From Chrysoporthe austroafricana (lineage: Eukaryota > Ascomycota > Sordariomycetes > Diaporthales > Cryphonectriaceae), in assembly GCA_001051155.2 (NCBI GenBank), contig JYIP02000013.1, positions 310,001 to 374,000 on the forward strand: a stretch of DNA of 64,000 bases, given 5' to 3'. The notes beneath the pieces are model-generated. The model saw only the letters and a program-made list of their open reading frames with translations, was not told the origin of the DNA and searched no databases. Of the stretch, positions 45,595-56,024 are shown piece after piece. Position 1 is the first letter of the stretch. Each line of letters starts with the position of its first letter. Made by a program: the position numbers and the translations under genes.

Positions 45595-45670
45595 AATTTT
45601 TTCCCTCGTGCAGCAGGGACCCTGAGATCTGGTAAAAACAAAAAACAATTGATTGAATTTATTGCCAGAA
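45595..45670. other. AT-rich island 4
   Basis: Starts AATTTTTTCCC, close to the start of island 3, and has a core GGTAAAAACAAAAAACAATT followed by GATTGAATTTATTG. No AGATAA here. Confidence 0.5.
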
Positions 45671-45961
45671 TATCTCGCCTGGGAGAGGGGGGGGCGCTGG
45701 TCGGGGGTCGATTATGCCGACAAGCAGTCAATGACACGGGGACGCGCTCGCAGCCCTCGAGGTACCCAGGTCACTTTCTTCAGGAATGACCTCTGTTCAT
45801 GGTTCGATGCCGCTCTGCGCAGGCTGCCGCATGACAGCCTGACACGCAAGAGACATCACGCACCAATGCAGGCAGGCAGAGCGCCGGGCACCTTGCCCTC
45901 GACGGCTCGATGCCCTCCTTCTGCCAGCGTCCCCTGCGCGGGCCTCGTAACAACCAACGTA

Positions 45962-45992
<31 letters not shown>
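45962..45992. repeat. (TGGC)7 microsatellite
   Basis: Seven uninterrupted TGGC units in GC-rich, gene-free sequence. Confidence 0.9.
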
Positions 45993-47805
45993 GATCACCC
46001 GCGCGGCCTGTACTAGTATCGACCGTTTCCACCTGCGAGCACGCGGCCAGGGACCCCAAGGCTAGGCTGACAGGACGTGAAACAGGCGGTGATGGACCGC
46101 CCCTAGCCGTTCGTCTGGACGGCGGGACGAGGCTCGTCTGCTCCGGGGCGCTGCTGCAGGAGACGGCGCGGGCGCTGCTGCATCTGCCCGGTTTTTCCTG
46201 CATAGTCCGCGCTGGTCACGATGGCGGCGAGGAAAACCAACAGACGCCAGAGCCGGCAGGGAAAAAACCAACGACCTGGCAGCCTTCTGCCTGCTTACAA
46301 AGACGTGTGGGCTGATTCCTCTGTCATGCACCGCCTCAGGATGCCTTACACCTACCTATCTGAGAGCCCCTCGTGAGGGCCAGAGAGTCACGAGGACGTC
46401 CCGGGGCCTGGGACGCTGCGGGCCCAGACGCTGGCGAACCGCGCAATTTCAGGCTGGGATTCCGGCGCGGCGAGCCGAGCTGTCACACTGAGACAACCCT
46501 CCCCCGTCCTGTGCCCGTCAGCCTCAGCGGTCTGGACCGGCTGTACTGCTCACCTGGACCGCTGGGAGATTCAGGGTCCTACGCCAGCACCCAATGGCCT
46601 CTTCCCAGGCGGTTCCTGGTGCCGCGCGCCGCGATACAGCCTCGGGCAGCACCGCCGACGAGGAGATGCCTCGTGTCTCACACTAGGGCTCTGCCTTCTC
46701 CCTCCGCCTAGGTAGACGCTTTCAGCCTCAGGCGTCCTCCGGATTGCAGGGCCGTCGACGTAGGGTCGTGCCGCCCGCAGGCTTTGATGCCTGACACCAC
46801 CTCCCCCCTGAGGGCGACGATGTACTGATACTGTGGTAGAAGGCGGGATACGGGCGGGGAGGTGACCACCTGGACAGCTGCAGCGAACTATTTGCCCTGC
46901 GGTGCCACATGGGCGGCTCTTCCTCAAGGCGGCGCCCAATGCCCAGATGGTCCGGGGCTCACCAGACGCCCTGCCCGAGGCCCTGGGGCGGAGAGAGCAG
47001 TGCGGCTCGCCGTTTCCCGTCGATCAGATGCCGTGGCACCTCGAGTATGCATAGTGGCCCGTACGAAGTCACAGCGCTGCGGGTATAGCTGTGCGGCCAT
47101 ATGCCCTCCTTCACGAGGGCCGCGCAGAGAGGCCCCCTGCCCGCTGCCCGCTGCCCGCTGCCCCCCCCCAGCTCCCCTGCCATCCTCCCACTGTCATATC
47201 TCGGGCGATCATCGTGGGGGTCCGCCCAGGGCCGGCGGCGACCCTCCAATGTCTTATTCCCCAGATTGATCGACCACCTGAGCCGAATGGGGTGGTGATA
47301 TCCGTCCGGCCGGCCGGGCCTAGATCAGCTTCACACCCACTCCGGCCACCAGAAACATTCCTTACAGATGTAATATGTATTCTTCCCCCAGCATATAGCC
47401 CTGCAAACCTTCCCGAACCCGACCCCAACCGCCGAGATGGGCCGGGTCACGGCGGACGGAACGCGCCCGCGATAATTCTCCTATCTGTCTCGCGCCCCAT
47501 CTGCGCTGCTGTGGCCCCGAGCTGAGCCCTCGTCCTCTGTGGCCTAAGAAGACACACCAAAAACCTCGTCCTGCCCTGTCTGTCAGCTGGGGCTGGCAGC
47601 CCTCCCCCCTCCGGGAAGGATTTCTGACAGCGGCATGTGCGTGCCCACCCCCCACCCCCCCTCGTCGGAGGTGCTCCGCAGTTGAGATTTGGATCCCATC
47701 GCGCCCACCACGGGCGAGCCCGGGAGTCCCTTCCGGGGGCGACGAGGGGAGCCAGGAGGGGGCCCGAGCATCACGGAGATATCCACGACGCGATCGAAGG
47801 GCGTG

Positions 47806-47880
<75 letters not shown>

Positions 47881-47923
47881 NCGCGGCGCGGGGATATGTA
47901 CGCGGCGCTCTCGGGGGGTGTGT

Positions 47924-47994
<71 letters not shown>

Positions 47995-47999
47995 TTGTG
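47806..47999. repeat. (TG)n microsatellite interrupted by an N
   Basis: A TG tract (to 47880, with one GGGG interruption), an N at 47881, 37 bases of G/C-rich sequence, then a second TG tract (about 47919-47999). The N sits exactly at the repeat edge, so the intervening 37 bases and the tract lengths are doubtful. Confidence 0.8.
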
Positions 48000-50071
48000 T
48001 GTGTGGCTCGCCCCCGAGGGCGCCTGCGGCGGCCCCAAGCAGCGGTGAGCGTCTCAGGACCCCCAGAGGCATGAGCCTGCCGACCAGCGCGGCATTTCCG
48101 ATAAACAAACAAAAACACACACAGAGACAGACATGCCCCCCCTCCGCAGGCGCGTGGACGACCTGTCAGGCGCTGCCAGCCTGGCGGTCGTCGTCGTCAC
48201 CGGCCGTCATGATCCCATCGCGTTCCACCGCTCCTCAGCCTCGCCTCCGCCGTGCCCGTCTGGATCTCGTAGGGGTGCTCGCCCGCCCGCTCTCTCCCTC
48301 CCTCCCTCCACGACGTCGTGGCAGACAGGCCACAGGGACACATGCTAACTATGGTACTTACATGGCCCCGGCGCCGGGGCCGGTCGGCCCCCGGTTGAGG
48401 ACCCCCCCACCCACTCTCGCTAAACCTCGGCCGCGATGGATCAGGTCGCTGCGAATAGAAGCAGATGAAACTCAACGGGCGGCTGCAAGGCCACCCGCGT
48501 GACGCCATCCCACCTCTGGGGCCTCCCCCTTTGCGTAGCTGTGCCCGCCTCACCACACGAGATAGGGCCGCACGGGCTGTTCCTGCGTCCTCGCCCAGCC
48601 GGCGGGATCTCTGCCCCTTCTGGCTGGGACGCTGGCGCGCGCAGGTGAACTATTTGGCCGCTCGCGCTCCGCACGAGCGCATCGGTCACCGATCAGTACA
48701 ACCTCCTCTGTATCGACGGCGACCTAGCAGCGGCGTTCCGCCACACGGCCGAAATGACGGACGTGCGCCGTGGGGGGTTCCTGCGTCTGCCCCGAGGGGG
48801 GGGGGTTCTCGGAGATCACCCTGGTGTGCTCAGTAGGAGATGGGCAGCGATGGGTACTATCGAACCCACCTCCGCAATCTCGTGTCCGCGGCCGTGAACC
48901 CACGAGACACTCCTCGAAAACGGAGGCCTCGAGAGGGTAGGTGGGCGTGTCTTCTCTCGGGGTGCTCACACGCTGTCCCTCGCCTGCGCGGTGGTGGAGC
49001 TCTGCGCGAGGAGCATCAGCCACAGCGAGGTCGGTGGCGAGGGGGTCCACAGGCAACGCCCACATCCTGTGGCTGGGCCAGGTCAACACGTCAATGCATG
49101 CCCTCTCAGCCTCTAGTCAGCGCTCGCCCGCGAGTGATTGATCATCGTGGAAGTCTGCCGCGGGTGGAGTTCGGTCGATGGCCGTGAGTCTAGGCCAATC
49201 TGGATTGGTGGGTGATCAGCATTTAGGACGCTGCATGGCGAACCGCGGTGCAAGGAATGACCCAGAGAAAGAGAGAGAGATATCTACACCGCCCAGAATA
49301 TACGACGCGGGCAGCGTAGCATATCGAGCCTCTTGCGGGCGCTCCACACTACGGCTAGCAACAACGTCGCAGGACCTGAGCGTATACCGTTTTCTCCCCC
49401 GCCCTTGGCCGCAGGGCCAACAGTGCATACGAGTAGTAAGTAGATGCGGCTTCCCGGGTTCCCACGTAGAGGATGCCAGCCCAGAATCCTTCCCCCCTCC
49501 TCCGCCCTGCAATGCATCAAGGATGGCGGCTTCGAGAAGAGTTCTCCCGCACAAAAGAGCGAACCCGGCAGAGGCCACCGCCGCGCTCCCCAAAGGACCG
49601 ATTGCGATGATGCCACATCCCCCAGCGCCCGTGGAAACCTGCGCTCAACAGGAGAGCGGGCGCTGGGCAGAGAGCCCGCCATGAAACGCTGCCACATCAG
49701 ATGGTCTCGAGAGGCCGCTGTCTCTTACCGCCGGGTTTAGTACGGAGACGTCCCGCAGTACGGCGGCACCTGACCTAGACCGTATTAAGTAGGTATAAAC
49801 GGCGTGATCCAACGGATGGAGCACCCCCTCCATCTGAGCGCCGCCGTCCGTTCCCTCGCCCAGCAGCAGAGCGAGCATGTGGCTTGGCCTGGCCGGGGCC
49901 TCCAGGAGCTTTCACATGCTCGTGGCCTTTGAGCATGCGCCGCACCACGGGACCAGGAGGTGGACAATGGGAGGAGCGCCCGCCGTCTCGACGACTTTCG
50001 CCCTCGAATAAAGGGCCCGGGGGTGTTCGAGCCAGATTGAGGCCCGTTCATATGCTAGCACCAGGGGGAGG

Positions 50072-50121
50072 GAAAAATAAGAATAAAATTATAAATGTAG
50101 ATAAAAATAACGATCAAATAC
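50072..50121. other. AT-rich island 5
   Basis: GAAAAATAAGAATAAAATTA then TAGATAAAAATAACGATCAA; contains AGATAA. Confidence 0.55.
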
Positions 50122-50247
50122 CATAGCGCCGACTACCCCCTCATTCACATGTGAACCCGCACACTGTGGCTAGTAGATCGCGTGGCACCGTCCTCAATGC
50201 TCGCTTTTTCGGACGGCCCTTTTGCGGGTACTCTGACAAAGAAGGGG

Positions 50248-50291
50248 AAAAAATAAAGATCGAAGAAAAAAAAAAAGATAACAAGACGAAA
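50248..50291. other. AT-rich island 6
   Basis: GGAAAAAATAAAGATCGAAG then an A run and AAGATAAC; contains AGATAA. It lies 130 bp from island 5. Confidence 0.5.
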
Positions 50292-51302
50292 TCTCTGTTG
50301 CGCGGCCGCGCAAAACACGTGGGAGCGCTTTTGCGGCTCCGCAGGAATAGTGGGTACGCGAGAAGATTGCTCCGGGTTCCCGCGTTTTCGCCGTGGCGTT
50401 GCCAGCCAGCAACCCGCAAACGCGTAGTAGCTAGAGGGAGGGGAGCACTCGAGCAGCAGCGCAAGGCTGATTACAATATGCGTGCAGAGAGAACTTCACG
50501 ATGGGCATGGGACAATAGAAGTCGACGGTTTCATCAGTTTTGCTATTTCTTTTTGTTATATCTCGGTATCAAGCCTCCCCTTGCGGAGGGGTGCATGGCC
50601 TGTCCTTTTGCTTCTTTTTTTTTTTTTTTCTTTTCGCCGGTTGCCCACTTGCGAACCTAGAAAGTTACAAAAAGCTTTTTTTCGTGTTGTTCCCCTTTTA
50701 GCAAGATCGCGCTAGACAGAACACACTGATGAAGGCTCCCCCTCCTTTTCCTTCCATTGTCTGGCAGCGGGAGGTGTGCCGGTCGCCCAGCATCCTGCCC
50801 GCCAGGCCAACCACAATAAAATTACACACTTGCGGAAGCGTTCCTTGTCTTGCCTTGTCCTGATGAGATGCCGTTCCCTCGGTTCCTTTCCCTGAGACCA
50901 GTTCCGAACCCTAGCCTTGGAGGGTATCAATTGAGACAGAAAACAACCAATGCCGTAGCCCGCCGTCGCGCGGTGGGCTGAATGATGAGGTTTTAGAAAA
51001 CCCGTGGTATCGTGAAAACAGTAACACCTTCGTGTTCCGTAGTCCGGTCGCTCCCACGATGTGGAAGGTCCGTTGTGATGACTGGTTAGAGCCAAGTCTG
51101 GCGATGCTTCATGATATTAAAAAGAAAGAAGAAGAAAAAAAAGTAGAACGCCGCCCGTCATGCTTTCGATGTCGTGAAAATAGCAATTCGCTTCGCAGTG
51201 CTCGTGTCGATAAGATGGTACATATACAAGGCACTTTTCATGGTGTGCCGAAAGATGGAAAGCCAGTTTTTCCTGTCCATTTTGGGTATCATTTTTGAAG
51301 AG

Positions 51303-51328
51303 GGTAGGTAGGTAGGTGTGTGTGTGTG
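51303..51328. repeat. GGTA/TG microsatellite
   Basis: GGTAGGTAGGTAGG followed by a TG tract, about 40 bp downstream of the stop of the DUF1752 gene, within its probable 3' UTR. Confidence 0.8.
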
Positions 51329-51366
51329 GATGTGCGGGTGGTATGTGTTGCTGATGATGGGATGAT

Positions 51367-53184
51367 TTACCAGCCCTTGCTGTAGTAGCCGCCGAAGGCA
51401 TCCCTGGAGAAGTCCTCGTTCCAGCTGCTGGCATTGACATCGCCGTTGCCGCGGTTCATGTAGGCCTGCTGGGGGTACTGCTTCAGGTTGGCGACGTTGG
51501 TAGCGGTGTGTCGGCGCTTGAGCTGAGAGCGCTCATGCAGCAGGTCGCGGCGGAGGGACTCGGTCAGCTCGGTGGCCAGCATGTTGCGGCGGGTAGTCCG
51601 TGGAGACAAGGCCAGCGGCTGCTGGCTGACTCCGTTGGGGGCCGTCGTCATGATGGGCTTGGGCTGTGCCGTCGATCGAGGGATCTCGTTGATGGGCCGC
51701 ATCGGGGTGGTCCGGGGCTGTCGCTTCATGGTAAGGGGCGCATCATCCGAGTCGTTGGGGGAGGACACAAGGGAAGGCCCATTGAAGGGAGCCCGCGTGC
51801 GGTGGGGGATGGCGGGCGTAGACCGGGAGGCCATGCCACCCAGGTTTCCGCGGCGCTGGTTCTGCTCCAGTGCGAGCGTGATGAGGGAACGGCGGGACGT
51901 CAGGTTCGCCTTGGAGTCGACACGCTGGAAGAGTGTCTTCTCATCCACACTGTTCGCGCCGCTGTCCTCGTTGGAATCCTCCCACTCGTCGTCGTCATCC
52001 GACTCGATCGCGCTCTCGTCGTAGCTGACCTCCTCGTCATCCTCGATTATGGCAGAAGAGCTCGTCGACGGGATCGTTGTCGTCAGGTTGTTCGCAAACG
52101 AGGTGGACTTCTTGGGCAAGGCCAGCTTGGGGTTGCGCGGAGAGGCGAGGGCGCTCTTGAGCGAGCTCTCCTCCTCGGACGAGCCACCGATCTGGAACAT
52201 CTTCTTGGGCTTGGTGACCACAACGGGCGGTGCGAGGGTCTGATGGCGGGCCTCGACACTCTGGCCGTCGTCGCTGTACGACTCCTCAGACGAAGCCCCC
52301 AGCGTGAACGTGGCTCGCTTCTTAGGCTCCACCTTCTTTGCTGCCGGGGAGGACTTCGGCTCGGGGATCTCAGCGGTCGCGGACCGCGGCGGAGTGAAGG
52401 CGGCTGGGTGTGGGTGCTGGGCAGGCGAGAAGCCGCGCACGACTCTGGTCGTCTTGATGATGGGCAGCTCGAGGGAGGAGGCGGCCTGCGAGCACTCTGA
52501 CGGGCCGACCGACTCCTTGCTCGGCGACTCGGTCGTCGTCGAGCCCGAGTGCACTAATGACGGCGGGGACTCCAGCGCCTTCTGCTCCTGCTTCGGTGGC
52601 GACAGGGCGGCGGGGATCTCGGGGAGAGGGGCGGAGAGCGGCTCCTTCTGCTCCACAATGGAGGCGACCATCTTCTCGAGGCTGTCGGAGGATATGTGGC
52701 GGTCGCGCCTGCTCGGGTAGCTGGCGCAGGAGTCTTGACGGCGGATCCGGGGGTGGACGATGTCGACCGGTGACGAGTCGGAAGAGAACTCGACGGCCTC
52801 CTCATCCGCGATGGAGTCGACGCTCCCTGAGAGCTGCGGCACGTCCTCGGCAGAAGACTTGCGCGCGGGCCGCTGGATGTCCCTGGGCTGTGTCGCGGAC
52901 GAGGTTGCGGCGTGCGTAGAATCGGTGGGCTCGTTGGTGACCTCTTCCATCAGAAGCCTCCAGATCAGGTTTTCCAGTCGTCGTCCTTGGGGCAGAGAGT
53001 CTGCGCATCTGGACATCACTGCGGGAGGGTGTTAGTTAGCCGGACCACACCCCAAGAGCCGGGACCTGGGCGCCGAGGACTTACTACTCCAGAGGTTGAA
53101 GAGGTTCTGGGGATTTGACGTGTCGACCAGCTTGACGATATTTGCGTCCACCTGTAAGACAGGTGCGTTGAGGGTAGAAGGCAT
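51367..53184 (-). CDS. DUF1752 (AreA GATA-like)/DUF3295 domain protein
   Basis: Exons 53184-53085 and 53018-51367 (GTAAGT donor, CCCGCAG acceptor, CTAAC branch) give 583 aa. The N-terminal domain spans the intron: VKLVDTSNPQNLFNLWS joined to MMSRCADSLPQGRRLENLIW. This matches PF08550 (DUF1752), also described as the AreA GATA-like region. The long middle is disordered with several acidic/Ser clusters (LGASSEESYSDDG, IGGSSEEESS, YDESAIESDDDDEWEDSNED). The C-terminus (LSPRTTRRNMLATELTESLR, LKRRHTATNVANLKQYP, SRDAFGGYYSKGW) matches PF11702 (DUF3295). No DNA-binding zinc finger is present, so it is not AreA itself. Related yeast proteins act in nutrient or nitrogen signalling, hence a regulatory role is inferred. 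It is the only clear gene in the right half of the window. Confidence 0.9.
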
Positions 53185-54240
53185 GGTGCCCCGTGAGGCG
53201 GGTGTGCTGGAATCCGGCGGGACTCGGGCGGGTCCAGTCTGGGTTGGCGAGCCGATCGCGTAGGTCGGGTGCTGGATCAATCCCTCAGGCCGTCGCGGTT
53301 CGACAATGCGGTCTGAGGTCGTCGCGGGAGTGGGATCGCGCGCGGCAGGTTCGAATCGGCGCCTCGCGCAGTAGGGCGGGCGATGAATGCGCGGTGCGAG
53401 GGGGCGTCCGTCTGGGGATGCAGAGTGACGCTGCGGCGAGGGCGCGGTGTGCAGGGCGGCGAGGGCGTCGACGACGGGGAGCCGTCCGCGGGTTGAAAAG
53501 GCGCTTTTGTGATGTGGAAGCACTGTTTGTTCGCCTTAGGACAGACCGACGGCTGGGAGCTTCGTCGGTGGTGCTCGTGGGAGAGGCTGGTGTAGGTTGA
53601 TGGGAAGTTGGCTGTAGAACTGGGTTGGCGAGGAGGACGGTGGGGGGAGGTCGAAGAGGGCGACCGCACGTAGATGTAATTAACTGCCCTGGTGTGCAGT
53701 CTGGGCCGTGGGACGGGGAGAGGGATGTACCTTTCCCTCGGGTGTTTGGGGCGTCGGTACTTGTCGCCTGTATTTTGCCGGAGGAGGTACGTACCGGGTA
53801 CGTACCGGGCGCGCCCCACCCACCCCCAGGTACGTACCCTAGTACCGCGACGGTCCCCCCTCCCTTGGAATTCAGCGAGCGAGAGAGGGGAGGGGGGACG
53901 GGGACGGGGGACGGGGAGGTACCCCAGTACCCAGTACAGGGCGCTGGGGGTGCTGGGACCGCGTGGGATGCCCCCTCCCCTCTCGTCGCCGTGGATTGCG
54001 GTGAGACTCGCGCGAGGTGCCCTGGACTTGCAAACGGTGCCTCCCACCCGCCGTCGCCACGCAGCCTCCACGGTACCGGATACATGGTACGAGATACCTG
54101 GGGAGCCCACATACCGCAGTACCACAGTACCGCAGTACCACAGTACCGCAGTACCGCAGTACTGCAGCGCGGCAGGACCTCGGTATGTATTTCTGGTACC
54201 CTTCCTGTCCGCCGGCTCATCTCCATTGATATTCCACCGG
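53185..54240 (-). promoter_or_regulatory. Upstream region of the DUF1752 gene with GTAC-rich repeats
   Basis: Contains three GGTACGTACC palindromes (53786-53795, 53797-53806, 53829-53838), a G-rich purine block (53880-53925) and an 8-bp tandem array at 54112-54167. Open frames here arise from low-complexity sequence and are not believed to be genes. Confidence 0.5.
54112..54167. repeat. 8-bp tandem array, seven units
   Basis: Seven head-to-tail copies of TACCRCAG: G, A, G, A, G, G at the variable fifth base, then a terminal TACTGCAG. The near-alternating G/A variants imply a 16-bp higher-order unit early in the array. Confidence 0.9.
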
Positions 54241-55940
54241 AACTAAGAGGACGGACGGTCGAGGCCAGCCAGGCCCAACCCGCGGATCCGTCATGTGTTC
54301 ACTTGCGCTGTCCGCCGACGAGACGAGAACCCAACGACGTGCGTGCCAGCCTGGCGCCGGCGCGCCTCAGGATGAGTCCAGCCTGACCTGCCGCCCACGT
54401 TCTCCCAGCAGGCGGCGCGGCGCCGCGGGCCAGACGCTTCTTTCAGGCCTCACGGGCTGTATCATGTATCGTGGCTGGGCACCAAATTGCAGGCTCTCGT
54501 TCGCTTCCGCTCGCCTTGATGCCTGGCCACCCACTTCCGATGCTGCCATGTGCTCCTCCATCGGTAGGCTTGTATGGAGTACGGTGGTACCGCGGTAGGG
54601 CTCGTCTGGGATCCAGGGGCTTGTCTGCTTGTCTGAGATGCTCTAGAATGGATCTGGAGCCAATCCAAACGGCCCGAAAACAGGTTGCCCCTTCTGGCGA
54701 TACCGTCGAGGCTAGGGCTGCAATGGGCAGTTCCCCGGGCCCCTTCTGGGGATAGCGCGCTTCTCCGCGCTAGCCCGAGTGGGCAGTATCGTGGGCGGCC
54801 AGGGATTTGCACCATGGCCTCGTCACATGATGAAATCTTGACAGCTCTCGCTACATCGCATCCAGGCTGTCCCAGGCGCCCGTTACCGACGCCCCAATGC
54901 GGTCTACCGCAGGTCTGGAGTATTACCCAATTCGCCATGGCCTCCGTCGGCTGTCTCTGCTGGACTGCCGACCTGGCGATGTTCGTCCCGTTCTAGGTCG
55001 GCCATGTTCCGTTCCGGCCCAGAAGGAAAAAAAAAAGGTTCGACGGAAAAAAGAAAACGAGGAGAAACGGTGGCATCCGCTACCGTCCCGCCCGCCCGTC
55101 TGTCCGCCCGGTGCATCCCCCCTCCCTCCTGGCGGAAAACGGTAAACGGCCAGACAATCATTGCTTGTCCTGTCCTGTGACTCGCGCAGGCACAGCGCCT
55201 AAACGCTCTTCCGCGCACTGGCGCTGCTTCTGCCACCTCGCCCTGGCAGCCCTGTCCTCGCCCTAGAGGGCAGGGCAGGGCAGGGCAGGGAGAGGTAGCG
55301 AGAGAGAGAGGGCGATGGCGAGGGGAAGGGAGGAGGGGAATTGAGGGCCTGTTCCCCGGCAGAGGATCCGTGTCACGATGGCCAACATCTCCACGGCGTC
55401 GGATCTAGACCGCCGCCTCTGGTCGGTCCGCTAGCATCGACGTTTTGTTGTTTTTCGCTGTCAATTTCACATCACGCGACGTTCGAACGAGGACAACGCA
55501 TTGCCCGCACAGTCAGAACCCTCTCCCCAGGGTCAGCTGGGCTACGCCGCCCTTCCCCGGATTTCTGCCAGAGCAGGCTTCCTTGGGCGGACGCCACCTG
55601 ACCTGGCCCTCGAGATCATGACTGCATTCAGCTGTAGATCAGCCTTCCTGATGTATTGGCCGCCAGGGCACGGGCGCTGCGGTGTTGGGAGGTGAGGCAT
55701 AGCAGGGACGGACAGCAAACACGGCTGTGCCATCCACGCACCCCCCCCCTCTCCTCCCCCCCAGCCCCAACTACAGTATTTGCGCACCAATCATCTTGCG
55801 CAGTTCCGGTTGGATCAGCCCTGTCCAGGAATTCCAGTTGGGCCGGGTGCGTAATCGATGGGCCTGGGGTAAACCTTATACTCGACATGAGACGTCGGTT
55901 CTGGCCAGGCAGGGCAGATGTGAATTAGGCTCGCACTCCT

Positions 55941-56024
55941 GCGCTGCGCTGCGCTGCGCTGCGCAGGCGATAGCCGGTCGTACTGCCGTGCTGTCGTGCC
56001 GTGCTGTCGTGCCGTGCTGTCGCG
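55941..56024. repeat. Adjacent GCGCT x6 and 13-bp x3 tandem repeats
   Basis: GCGCT repeated six times at 55941-55970, then after 15 bp CCGTGCTGTCGTG repeated three times at 55986-56024, with the last copy having CGCG at its end. Confidence 0.85.

Larger units (their letters stand above)
34996..51366. other. Long GC-rich gene-free segment with AT-rich islands
   Basis: About 16 kb in which no ORF on either strand shows a recognisable domain, consistent codon pattern or splice structure. Open frames are many because AT-rich stop codons are scarce. Composition is GC-rich throughout except for sharply bounded AT-rich islands at about 36475-36564, 37921-37974, 42806-42876, 45633-45670, 50072-50121 and 50248-50291. 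From ~45 kb, microsatellites become dense. No LTR, terminal inverted repeat or transposase motif was found by eye. Confidence 0.5.

Noticed and set aside
47362..48120. 252-codon minus-strand frame with long His-Thr repeats
   Set aside because: The repeats are the translation of the (TG)n microsatellite and cross an N; not a gene.
51508..52500. 330-codon + strand frame
   Set aside because: Antisense shadow of the DUF1752/DUF3295 gene, which has recognisable domains at both ends.
53340..53365. GGTTCGAATCG resembling a tRNA T-arm
   Set aside because: Arm does not pair and no cloverleaf can be drawn; it lies in the 5' flank of a coding gene.
53277..54226. Long overlapping frames (282-313 codons) upstream of the DUF1752 gene
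   Set aside because: Low-complexity, repeat-derived (GTAC arrays) and covering promoter DNA; no recognisable protein content.
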